Of a DNA stretch of 50,446 bases, positions 39,337-46,906 are shown in pieces. Source of the DNA: Candidatus Brocadia sapporoensis (lineage in GTDB: Bacteria; Planctomycetota; Brocadiia; Brocadiales; Brocadiaceae); contig NZ_MJUW02000044.1 in NCBI RefSeq assembly GCF_001753675.2, positions 1 through 50,446 on the forward strand, read 5' to 3'. The notes below the pieces were generated by a model that saw only the letters and a program-made list of their open reading frames with translations, was not told where the DNA came from and made no database searches. Made by a program: the position numbers and the translations under genes. Position 1 is the first letter of the stretch. Each line of letters begins with the position of its first letter.

Positions 39337-39897
39337 ATGAGACACAGAATGAGAGGAAGACATTTATCAAGAACTGCTGCACATAGAAAGGCATTAAGAC
39401 AGAATATAACGAATAGCCTTTTTACATACGGAAGGATTGTTACGACATTGGAAAAAGCAAAGGAGACAAAGTCTTTTGCTGAAAAGCTCATTACCATTGC
39501 GAAAAAAGGGTTATTAAAAAAAGAAAGTGATAAGCCCGGTTACGTACATTGTTATCGTCAGATTTTGGCACGGTTGAGAAATGCCGATGTTGCAAGGAAG
39601 TTGTTAGGAGAAGGTCTATGGCGTGAAACCGGTGGTATTGCTCAACGATTTGTTAATCGGAACGGTGGCTATACGAGGATATTGAAATTGTCAGGGACTC
39701 GACTGGGGGTATTGTCTGGGAATAATGTTGGCAAAATACCAGAACTTGAATATAGAATGGAAGGCAGAGACAGAAAATTACGATTGCTAGGACGACGGCT
39801 TAATGATAATGCGTCGCGCGTGGTCTTTGAGTTGGTCGATGGTCTTGGTGAAATTCAACCTGTTGAAGAAGTTAAACCAGCAGTTACTCCGGTTTAG
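39337..39897 (+). CDS. rplQ: 50S ribosomal protein L17, extended form
   Basis: A 186-residue protein near the tunnel exit. RHRMRGRHLSRTAAHRKALRQNI and RIVTTLEKAKETKSFAEKLITIAKKG are diagnostic of L17. NGGYTRILKLSGTRLG marks the end of the usual domain at about residue 125. The protein continues for about 60 residues more than E. coli L17 (127 residues), with an acidic, proline-containing tail. It is the last gene of the ribosomal supercluster and is followed by a strong terminator. Confidence 0.95.
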   Translation: MRHRMRGRHLSRTAAHRKALRQNITNSLFTYGRIVTTLEKAKETKSFAEKLITIAKKGLLKKESDKPGYVHCYRQILARLRNADVARKLLGEGLWRETGGIAQRFVNRNGGYTRILKLSGTRLGVLSGNNVGKIPELEYRMEGRDRKLRLLGRRLNDNASRVVFELVDGLGEIQPVEEVKPAVTPV

Positions 39898-39936
39898 TTG
39901 AAAAAACTTTGAAGGAATTGATTCTTTTCTTGCTTA

Positions 39937-39973
39937 CCCTTCTACTATTGTAGCATAGTAGAAGGGTTTTTTT
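39937..39973 (+). terminator. Rho-independent terminator after rplQ
   Basis: An 11-base perfect stem, CCCTTCTACTA (39937-39947) with TAGTAGAAGGG (39956-39966), an 8-base loop and a run of seven T. It ends the 34 kb ribosomal gene series, only 5 bases before the maf start codon. Confidence 0.93.
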
Positions 39974-39978
39974 GCCAA

Positions 39979-40581
39979 ATGGAAACTACGACAAAGAAAC
40001 GTTTAATCCTTGCTTCAGGCTCATCAAGACGGATTGATTTGTTAAAGATGCTTGGATACCATTTTGATATTGTACCGCATAGCATAGATGAATGTATTCC
40101 TGATAGTGCGTTTCCGGAGGAATTGGTCCGGAACCTGGCATTCCTAAAGGCAAATAATGTTGCTGGAAAAGTGAATAACGCAATCATTGTAGGTGCAGAT
40201 ACAGTAGTGTATCACAACAATAATATTATTAGCAAACCAAAAGATGCACTTGAAGCCAAAAAAATCCTTTCTTTGCTGAGTAAATCCGAACACAGTATTT
40301 TTACAGGGGTGTGCATGATAGATATACCTTCAAAAAAGAAATTATTGCGAAACGAACGAACGCGTATTACAATGAGACATATCCCGGAAAAAGAAATAGA
40401 AGCGTATGTCGATTCTGGGGAACCAATGGATAAGGCGGGAGCATATGCTATTCAGGGAGAAGGAAAAAATTTTGTTGAAAAAATAGATGGTAGCTACTCA
40501 AATGCGGTTGGTTTACCTTTGGAACTTGTCCAGGAAATGCTTTATTATTTTGTCAACGATGCAGATACCAAGAAATTTTAG
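39979..40581 (+). CDS. maf: Maf-like nucleoside triphosphate pyrophosphatase
   Basis: A 200-residue member of the Maf/YhdE family, which hydrolyses non-canonical or modified nucleoside triphosphates to monophosphates. The N-terminal LILASGSSRRIDLLKMLG, VGADTVV with its catalytic aspartate, and GAYAIQGEGKNFVEKIDGSYSNAVGLP near the C terminus are characteristic. The start codon immediately follows the rplQ terminator. The GAAGGG of the terminator stem is a poor, distant ribosome-binding site, so transcription and start are unclear. It overlaps the next gene by 23 bases. Confidence 0.93.
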   Translation: METTTKKRLILASGSSRRIDLLKMLGYHFDIVPHSIDECIPDSAFPEELVRNLAFLKANNVAGKVNNAIIVGADTVVYHNNNIISKPKDALEAKKILSLLSKSEHSIFTGVCMIDIPSKKKLLRNERTRITMRHIPEKEIEAYVDSGEPMDKAGAYAIQGEGKNFVEKIDGSYSNAVGLPLELVQEMLYYFVNDADTKKF

Positions 40582-41026
40582 TTGGGTTATAGAAGGTGAA
40601 ATAGCAGGAATGGCAAGGCCCATATCCTTAGTGTCAGATCTTGAATTCCTAAAGGACAATGGGATTGAGGCGATTGTATCATTAACCGAATTGCCACTGC
40701 ATAAAACGTTCATAGAAGAATTTGGCTTTGAGTATAAACACATTCCTGTAGTTGACCTCACATCGCCAACACAAGGGCAAATTGATGAATTTGTAGCTTT
40801 TATAAATAGTCTGACATCTTCCAAGAAAAAGACCGTTGTACATTGCGATGCCGGGATTGGAAGGACTGGAACGATGTTAGCTTGTTATCTTGTAAGTAAG
40901 GGCTATAGTGCGCAAAAGGCTGTGACCGAGGTGCGTCGGAAAAGACCGGGATCTGTTGAAACTCTGGAACAAGAAGACACGATCATAAAATATGAAGAAA
41001 GGCTTTTAAAAAAACGTAGAGGGTAG
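40559..41026 (+). CDS. Small dual-specificity protein phosphatase
   Basis: A 155-residue cysteine phosphatase of the DUSP23/archaeal-type dual-specificity family. The HCX5R loop is HCDAGIGRTGT (95-105) with C96 and R102. The likely general acid is D66 in VVDLTSP. The N terminus PRNFSWVIEGEIAGMARP is typical of the family, which favours the ATG at 40559 over the longer reading frame beginning at 40487 inside maf. The substrate, protein tyrosine or a small phosphorylated molecule, is unknown. It is translationally coupled to maf by a 23-base overlap. Confidence 0.88.
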   Translation: MQIPRNFSWVIEGEIAGMARPISLVSDLEFLKDNGIEAIVSLTELPLHKTFIEEFGFEYKHIPVVDLTSPTQGQIDEFVAFINSLTSSKKKTVVHCDAGIGRTGTMLACYLVSKGYSAQKAVTEVRRKRPGSVETLEQEDTIIKYEERLLKKRRG

Positions 41027-41039
41027 CGGTGTAATATTG

Positions 41040-41065
41040 TCTGATAAACCTTGGTGTTTGTCAGA
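41040..41065. terminator. Hairpin between convergent genes
   Basis: TCTGATAAAC at 41040-41049 pairs with GTTTGTCAGA at 41056-41065 over ten positions with one wobble, and the loop is 6 bases. It lies between the convergent phosphatase and BadF-type genes. No clear T run follows on either strand, so it may be only a weak bidirectional terminator. Confidence 0.4.
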
Positions 41066-41083
41066 AATTAATAATCGTGTTTC

Positions 41084-42040
41084 TTATTCAGTATGATGCA
41101 ACGTTCTTTGTTTGCAATAATCTTTTGATAGATTCTTTGTATAGTTCTCATAAGCAACTATAGCAGCACCAAGGGCAGTTGTGATCTGTGGATCAGAAGG
41201 AACATAAATTTCTGTTTCCAATTCCCGTTCTAATGCGCTTTTCAATCCGGTGTTGAACGCAGGGCCACCATCGAAGAATACCGCGTCTTTAACACCGATT
41301 TTTTTTACCATAGCACCTACCCGTTTGGCGATAGATTTGTGAATGCCGGCAATAATATCCTCCACCGTTCTTCCCTGAGAGAGGAGCGAAATAACCTCAG
41401 ATTCGCCAAAGACGGTACATAAACTATTTATATGGGGAATGTTTTCTGCTCTTTCCGACAATATACCCAACTCATCCAGTTCAACTTCGAGGATACGACT
41501 CATAACCTCTAAAAACCTGCCTGTCCCGGCGGCGCATTTGTCGTTCATCGCAAAATCTGTCATGATGCCACGTTCATCAAGTGCAATGACCTTGCAGTCC
41601 TGTCCGCCTATATTAATTATGGTTCTTACGTTTGCCTTCTCGCGCATGAGCCATATCGCTGCTTTCGCATTTGCCGTAATTTCGGTAATAATTTCATCCC
41701 CTGGTACTATCCTTCGGCCATATCCTGTGGTCACTGTGTATTGGATTTCATCCTCACATAGATCATAATCTTCGAGCATTTCATGGAGCAGGAGTTTTAC
41801 CGTTTTCTTGCAATTCGTTCCTGTTGAGGACGTTTTTGACCCAATGATCGTTTGTTCGCGCAGTAACACAACTTTTGTGGTTGTTGAACCGATATCGATC
41901 CCCGCTATTATTTTCATAAAATGAATAATAACCACAATATATTTACGAAACAAGGTAAAAATGGTTATCGGGGGGACGAGAATGTCTGTCCAAAAAAAGA
42001 GCAAAAAAGGAAGTAAAGCAATTTCTCTTCGATTTTTCAT
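41084..42040 (-). CDS. BcrA/BadF/BzdY/HgdC-type ATPase with hydrophobic N-terminal extension
   Basis: An ASKHA-fold ATPase of the family that activates 2-hydroxyacyl-CoA dehydratases or benzoyl-CoA reductases by ATP-driven electron transfer. The core begins at about residue 42: GIDIGSTTTK at 47-56, GGQDCK with C149, and NDKCAAGTGRF with C169. These two cysteines match those that hold the bridging 4Fe-4S cluster in HgdC. FDGGPAFNTG and the C-terminal ALGAA motif complete it. I start at ATG 42040 because a perfect AAGGAGG lies five bases upstream. This adds 41 mostly hydrophobic residues. The conventional start would be ATG 41917, which has no ribosome-binding site. No dehydratase subunits are adjacent. 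Confidence 0.82.
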   Translation of the reverse strand: MKNRREIALLPFLLFFWTDILVPPITIFTLFRKYIVVIIHFMKIIAGIDIGSTTTKVVLLREQTIIGSKTSSTGTNCKKTVKLLLHEMLEDYDLCEDEIQYTVTTGYGRRIVPGDEIITEITANAKAAIWLMREKANVRTIINIGGQDCKVIALDERGIMTDFAMNDKCAAGTGRFLEVMSRILEVELDELGILSERAENIPHINSLCTVFGESEVISLLSQGRTVEDIIAGIHKSIAKRVGAMVKKIGVKDAVFFDGGPAFNTGLKSALERELETEIYVPSDPQITTALGAAIVAYENYTKNLSKDYCKQRTLHHTE

Positions 42041-42785
42041 CGTTTCCTCCTTCAATATTTTTTGGGAGAAAGTTTAGACGATGTTCGATGGAGTTCGCGA
42101 TGTTATGATATAAACCCGCTAACGTTTTGAGTGGGGATTTATCCCTTTAATGTTTGTTTGCACCTGGATGCAAACGATTCCTGTACTTTTATGAATGATG
42201 TCCTGAACGTTGTTAGTACTTCTGCCGGGCAAATAATTTTAATGCTGAATAAAAAAGAATTGCTCAAATTACCGTATATAATTTATATTGAGCAAAAAGA
42301 TAAGGGTCTTCTAAGTTTTGTGTGAGTAAATATCAGTATAGTTCTTTCTCTTTGGCACAAAAAATAAGGCTTTTCTGAGAAAATAACACCTCAAAAATTT
42401 GTCATGTTTAATTTACGAAAAGAGTCTTCAGAAAATTATGTGGAACGAAATATGCGCAGGTAAGATTTATCGCATTGATGGCTAACGAATGCACAAAAGA
42501 GTGCGCGTAACAAATTTACGGTCTCTCCATTCGTTTAGCCACTCAACAAAGTCGCTCAGGCTGCTTCTCAGTATTGCCTTATCCAAAAAGAATATACCAA
42601 ATGTAAAACGAGATTGCAATGCTTGGGTATCAAACACTTGATTTTGCTGGCTCCGCAGGCTGCATACCCCTCGAATTGCGAAAGTCGGGCTAGAGGGGGC
42701 TTTGTTATGAGAAAGGATACAATCAAAGTTCAATGTCAGAAGCCTGACGTTCCAGTCGGTTGTCTGTTGACACAGATATTTGCAT
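42041..42785. other. Gene-poor spacer between BadF-type gene and nqr operon
   Basis: This 745-base stretch shows no gene I can support. Short open frames (64-92 codons on both strands) lack ribosome-binding sites and recognisable sequence. It contains the 20-base repeat at 42670-42689 and a small GTCAG/CTGAC hairpin near 42735-42750, close after the end of nqrF on the minus strand. Some of it may be eroded mobile DNA. Confidence 0.6.
42670..42689 (-). repeat. 20-base inverted repeat, left copy
   Basis: CTCGAATTGCGAAAGTCGGG here is the exact reverse complement of 50396-50415. The match ends abruptly after 20 bases on both sides. The two copies flank the whole nqr operon. The right copy sits 5 bases behind a transposase-like relic, suggesting both are ends of a mobile element. 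Confidence 0.8.
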
Positions 42786-44414
42786 TCAACTCTTATAGAC
42801 GGAAAGCACCGATTCGAGTTCTTGTACAGATTTTCCTAGTGATTCTCTTACCTGTTCAAGAAAGCGGTAGCTTTCTTCGATCTTGTCTTTGAGTATCAAT
42901 TGAATGATGAGGATTTGGCTAATTCTTTCGATGAGCTTATCGGCATCAAGCAAATTTAAACGGGAAATGGTTTCTTTGATTTCGAGCTTTTGATAGATCA
43001 GATCTACCGAAGGGGTGAGCGTTCCGGTAAAGTCGTCAAACAGGGCATGTTCCTTTTTTAAATTCAACTGGTTTGCCGCTGCGTCAATGACGGTGACGGT
43101 CATCGGTGACGGCCCGCAGAGGTAAAACACAATGTCCTGGTCCGGAGAGAGATATTTTCTCAGAAGAGGACCAATGAATCCAATTTCACCCTTCCATTGT
43201 TTTTCCTGATTATCCACAAATCCTCGTTCCTTTACGAGGAGTTTGGCTTCCAAAGAAAGAGAATGATAACACTGCTTGTCGATATCATTCAATTCGACGG
43301 GGTTATCGCCGCGAAATGCGCCGGAAAGCACCGGTACCAGTTTAAACCGAGGATTTTTTTGCTGCCAGATTAACCACTTGGGTAAATAGGCCATGGGAAT
43401 ATCCTGAAATCGTCTTTCCCCCAGGAAAAAAATGGCGGTATCCTGCCTGCCTTCACGAAACCATTGCTCTAAAAGTGCTAAAATAGGCGCTAAACCGGCG
43501 CCGCCGGCAACAAAGACGGCGGTGTGGGGTTCTTCCTTCAGGGTAAAATGGCCATACGGTCCCGTAAAACGGATCTTTTCACCCCAGAAAAAATTCCACA
43601 GACTTTTTTCTAAAAGATAATTATGCACACAAGCGGGTCCTATGCAGGGAGGACCGCCCTTTTCTATCGACATGTTCGGATGAGAGGGGGCCATACGAAC
43701 AATGAGCTTCAGAAGGTCTGGTTCTGTAGATGCAAGTGAATAGCCCCTGTACAACGTTGTGCCGGGTACATAGGGAATAAACTCTTTTCCTAAAAGCTTA
43801 CATGCCTCTTTAATGAAACTCTCATATTTTTTATAATATTCTTCAACAAAATCTTCCGGGATTGCCAACTGGATATATTGGCCTGGCTTGTATTGAATTG
43901 GTCTTGATGGTAACAGCCACATCTCCATCTTATCGCTGGTAATCGCCCGTTTCTTAATTACCCTGGCGGTGTATTTCCTGACATGCAAAGTGTCTTTCGG
44001 CAGATAAAGGCTTACATCCTTGTCTACCCTAACCTGGCAGGCCAACCGCGTATATCCATCGCCCGTTCCCTGTTCTAAAAATTTTCTGGCTGCCTCTCTC
44101 GTACGCATGTCAAAATGGGGGGTTTCTACCGCAGTATAAGTTCCGACATTCGTGTAGAGTTTTACCTTACATTGTCCGCAGGTGGCCATACCGCCGCACG
44201 CTGCCGGAATGTTAAATCCCCTGTTCTGAAGGAGTGAAAGCAGCTTTTCTCCGCCTTCGATATCGAGTTCCTTTTTATACTCATCATCGCTTACAACAGT
44301 GATCTTGCGTTTCTCACCACGGCCAAAAAATTGATAGATAATCTCGCTAAAGATGCTCAGCAGCAATACTAAAAAGGACAGGATACCTGCACCAAGGAGG
44401 AGAGATGTGATCAT
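42786..44414 (-). CDS. nqrF: NqrF-like NADH-oxidising subunit with C-terminal extension
   Basis: The 542-residue electron-input subunit of a sodium-translocating NADH:quinone oxidoreductase. It has an N-terminal membrane anchor (about 3-29) and a 2Fe-2S ferredoxin domain with C73, C79, C82 and C126. A flavin domain with YKPGQY and RGYS (223-226) and an NADH domain with GGAGLAP (304-310) follow. The typical family end, FDDFTG, is at about 459-464, after which 78 further, probably helical residues follow. It is about 135 residues longer than the roughly 408-residue Vibrio NqrF. It is the last gene of the operon, and its ATG overlaps the stop of the upstream small gene by four bases. Confidence 0.92.
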   Translation of the reverse strand: MITSLLLGAGILSFLVLLLSIFSEIIYQFFGRGEKRKITVVSDDEYKKELDIEGGEKLLSLLQNRGFNIPAACGGMATCGQCKVKLYTNVGTYTAVETPHFDMRTREAARKFLEQGTGDGYTRLACQVRVDKDVSLYLPKDTLHVRKYTARVIKKRAITSDKMEMWLLPSRPIQYKPGQYIQLAIPEDFVEEYYKKYESFIKEACKLLGKEFIPYVPGTTLYRGYSLASTEPDLLKLIVRMAPSHPNMSIEKGGPPCIGPACVHNYLLEKSLWNFFWGEKIRFTGPYGHFTLKEEPHTAVFVAGGAGLAPILALLEQWFREGRQDTAIFFLGERRFQDIPMAYLPKWLIWQQKNPRFKLVPVLSGAFRGDNPVELNDIDKQCYHSLSLEAKLLVKERGFVDNQEKQWKGEIGFIGPLLRKYLSPDQDIVFYLCGPSPMTVTVIDAAANQLNLKKEHALFDDFTGTLTPSVDLIYQKLEIKETISRLNLLDADKLIERISQILIIQLILKDKIEESYRFLEQVRESLGKSVQELESVLSVYKS

Positions 44415-44740
44415 TGGTTTACTCCAAGCTTCGTTTCTATGCCTTTTAATTCTTCTTCCTGCACAATTTCATATGATTCTACCATCGTTCCTTCAAAAAG
44501 ACGCTTGCAGTGAGGAAATGTTTTTACCCTTTGGTGTGGTACATTATCCCGCCAGGCATTTAATGCCTCGTCCTTTTCTTGCCAATGGTATGAATCGTTT
44601 TCATCCTCAAATTCTTTAAATGAGTTGTTATGTTTTTTCTTAAAAAGTTCTAAGGATTTTTTTATGGTCTGAATTTCAGAGATCGGATCCAATCTCACGA
44701 AATTAATAATTTCATTTTTATCTATTCCTATGGCCTTCAT
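44411..44740 (-). CDS. Small nqr-operon protein, possibly of the antibiotic-biosynthesis-monooxygenase fold
   Basis: A 109-residue hydrophilic protein encoded between nqrDE and nqrF. It begins 13 bases after nqrDE stops and overlaps the nqrF start as ATGA, so it is a true operon member. It has no membrane segment or signal peptide and only one cysteine, so it is not the four-cysteine maturation factor NqrM. The segment YHWQEKDEALNAWRDNVPHQ (about 51-70) resembles the core of ABM-type (antibiotic biosynthesis monooxygenase, dimeric ferredoxin-like) domains. That match is weak and by eye only. Its function is unknown. A soluble accessory or assembly factor for the complex is possible. Confidence 0.7.
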   Translation of the reverse strand: MKAIGIDKNEIINFVRLDPISEIQTIKKSLELFKKKHNNSFKEFEDENDSYHWQEKDEALNAWRDNVPHQRVKTFPHCKRLFEGTMVESYEIVQEEELKGIETKLGVNQ

Positions 44741-44753
44741 TTCTGTGCCCCAT

Positions 44754-46169
44754 TCAAAAAATATGAATCATGCCTATACCTGTAAAGATAGCCGCCATCA
44801 TGCCAAGGAGCAGGATGGCGATTGTATCTTCATCCCAGGCGGTCGTGGGGACAAAAAGACGCTGACGCCTGAGCAAGGCGAGCCACACGACAACCATCAT
44901 CCAGTGAAGTCCATACCCAAACGCCGTTACGGTTGTGACGAGAAATTTTGCACCTGTAGGTATCGTAAACGTGGCACTGGCAAGGACAATGCAATTGACC
45001 GTGATAAGTTCCAAAAACTGTCCCATTTGTTCATAGATGTTTTTAGCGAATTTTCTTAAAAGAACGCTTAAGATTTGAACGAACACGGCGATGGTGACAA
45101 TAAAAACGGTTAAGTAGAAGATATTTTCTAACCGGAGGGGGATTGGAGAATATCTTGATAAAAAATTGCTGCATCGCACCAGGATATACTGATATACTAT
45201 CCAGTTTAGTGCAGTGGACAACGTTGTCACAATAATTACTGCAATTCCCATCTTCCACGCCGCATCTATCTGGCGTGATTTATTGATCAGGGGGCAGAGT
45301 CCTAAAAGCTTGCTCAGCACAATTCCATCGAAAAAGAGTGCATTCAGAAGCACAGGTAAAAGTATGATAAACTGCTGGTGCAAAGAGGGAATGGTTTTTA
45401 TGTTGACAGCGAGGCTGAGAAAAAGACATATACCCAATCCTAAAGCAACCAGGGATGCCCTGGAGATCCCCCGTTTTGGGCGGGATCTGACAAGAGGAAT
45501 TTCGCAATTGGAGGCAGAAGCACACTCACAAGAGGAAACTTCCGGGTATACGATTCCTGTCTTCAGGAGAAACGGACGAAGCAAGAGTCTGAAAGCGGCA
45601 AGGGCAAAAAATCCACCTACGGGGGTAACCATAAGAACCACCTTTGGGAAGGTGGCTGGCAGTACAGGAAAGCCCATGATCGCTCCAAAACCCAAGGGCT
45701 CTCTTAAAAATGCCAGCAGGATCAGGGCGATTGAGTAGCCGAGGCATGCCTTTAAAATCTTTTTTTGAGCTTCCCAAAAGTCAATCGTTAATCCCTCGGA
45801 GATTACCGCAAGCACGATACAATTTGTGGTAATCAGGTCGATATATGCCTTTATGTTTGCTGTAATTGTAGGAACAAAGGCCTGCGCAAAAAATCCAAAG
45901 ATCGCTACAAAGACGGAGATGATAATCATTAAAAGGGAAATTTTATGATGCGTTCCTGCGGTAGATATCAGCCGTTTGAAAGGATAGACCACGCAAAAAC
46001 TGCCAGCTGTTACCAGGGTTACACCAATGCCCATAGTCAGAGAATTTTCCAGTTTGTTCGTTACAGCCAGAGAAGAACAAAATCCAAGACCGGCACCTGC
46101 AGTCAAAATGAGATTGTCTCTCATAAAATATTTGGAAACTCTCCGTGCGGTTCGCTTTAAACCTACCAT
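44754..46169 (-). CDS. nqrDE: NqrD-NqrE fusion, membrane subunit of Na+-NQR-like complex
   Basis: One 471-residue protein combines two homologous six-helix subunits. The N half is NqrD-like: LGFCSSLAVTNKLENS near 22-37 and LITTNCIVLAVISEG near 110-124. The C half is NqrE-like: LGLCPLINKS, MGIAVIIVTTLSTALN and ELITVNCIVLASATF. A linker containing CECASASNC joins them. All four cysteines that sit in the membrane iron-sulfur site of NqrD/NqrE have counterparts. I start at ATG 46169, which has AAGGGA seven bases upstream. A TTG at 46193 is less likely. It overlaps nqrC by 7 bases. Confidence 0.9.
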   Translation of the reverse strand: MVGLKRTARRVSKYFMRDNLILTAGAGLGFCSSLAVTNKLENSLTMGIGVTLVTAGSFCVVYPFKRLISTAGTHHKISLLMIIISVFVAIFGFFAQAFVPTITANIKAYIDLITTNCIVLAVISEGLTIDFWEAQKKILKACLGYSIALILLAFLREPLGFGAIMGFPVLPATFPKVVLMVTPVGGFFALAAFRLLLRPFLLKTGIVYPEVSSCECASASNCEIPLVRSRPKRGISRASLVALGLGICLFLSLAVNIKTIPSLHQQFIILLPVLLNALFFDGIVLSKLLGLCPLINKSRQIDAAWKMGIAVIIVTTLSTALNWIVYQYILVRCSNFLSRYSPIPLRLENIFYLTVFIVTIAVFVQILSVLLRKFAKNIYEQMGQFLELITVNCIVLASATFTIPTGAKFLVTTVTAFGYGLHWMMVVVWLALLRRQRLFVPTTAWDEDTIAILLLGMMAAIFTGIGMIHIF

Positions 46170-46906
46170 TTTACGTCCCTTTGACCTTCCCAAAATTCTT
46201 TCATGGCATCGTTAATAAACTCTTCTATTCCCCTGCTGGTATTTGTAGCACCGGTAATCGCTTCAACCTCGTTAGCGCCTTCAGCCTTTTTCCCCTTTAT
46301 AACGAATATTCTGGGTCGCACCTTTTTGCCGATAAATTGCTTTTTGAACGAATCTTCAATGATCCTTCCTCCCAAACCCGGCGTTTCGCTATGGTCCAGT
46401 ACCTCAATACCCTTGAGCGTTTCCAGATCGGGCTCAACACAGATAAAAAGTGACATGGTGCTCGATTTATTATAACCATATCCTATCTTGGATTCGACAA
46501 AACCAATACCCTGCAAATGTCCGTCTTTCATATATTTGTAAAATTTTCTCGCATGTTCGTCTTTCGGTTTTCCTTCAACTGTCTGTGTTCCAGCCGGCTG
46601 AACTTCCCATGTTGCCTTTGGTTCTTCAACGGTTATGTTTTTTCGAAAAACGTCCTGGATGTCTTTTTTATCAATGCTCTTGAAAGTAAAACCTGCAATC
46701 TTACGTTCTCTGACATGATACGGTATACTAAAAATATCTAACACTGCCTTTTTTTCCTTTGTGTCGTAGTATTCAGCAATTTTTGGGGCAGTAAAAACAT
46801 ATACGATAAGAAGCCCCGCACAGGGTAAAAAGGTAATGAAGAGGATAGACACGATCCGGGATAAAATTATTTTTAATTCTGCCGGATATTTCAATGGTAT
46901 TCTCAT
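46163..46906 (-). CDS. nqrC: NqrC-like subunit with covalent FMN site
   Basis: A 247-residue subunit with one N-terminal membrane helix (about 18-40) and a periplasmic flavin domain. EAITGAT at 215-221 matches the flavin-transferase target motif, so FMN should be attached to T221. LDHSETPGLGGRI (170-182) is the other family signature. Start and stop overlap nqrB and nqrDE, so expression is translationally coupled. No apbE flavin transferase gene lies in the window. Confidence 0.93.
   Translation of the reverse strand: MRIPLKYPAELKIILSRIVSILFITFLPCAGLLIVYVFTAPKIAEYYDTKEKKAVLDIFSIPYHVRERKIAGFTFKSIDKKDIQDVFRKNITVEEPKATWEVQPAGTQTVEGKPKDEHARKFYKYMKDGHLQGIGFVESKIGYGYNKSSTMSLFICVEPDLETLKGIEVLDHSETPGLGGRIIEDSFKKQFIGKKVRPRIFVIKGKKAEGANEVEAITGATNTSRGIEEFINDAMKEFWEGQRDVKW

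Noticed and set aside
42131-42325. 64-codon plus-strand open frame
   Set aside because: It has no ribosome-binding site and no recognised motif. It lies in a spacer where chance frames of this size are expected.
42482-42733. 83-codon minus-strand open frame ending FVEWLNEWRDRKFVTRT
   Set aside because: The N-terminal part is translated across the 20-base repeat and the sequence resembles no family. It may be a relic, but a gene cannot be supported.
44411-44740. Identification of the small operon protein as NqrM
   Set aside because: NqrM is a short cysteine-rich membrane-associated protein. This one has a single cysteine and no membrane segment.
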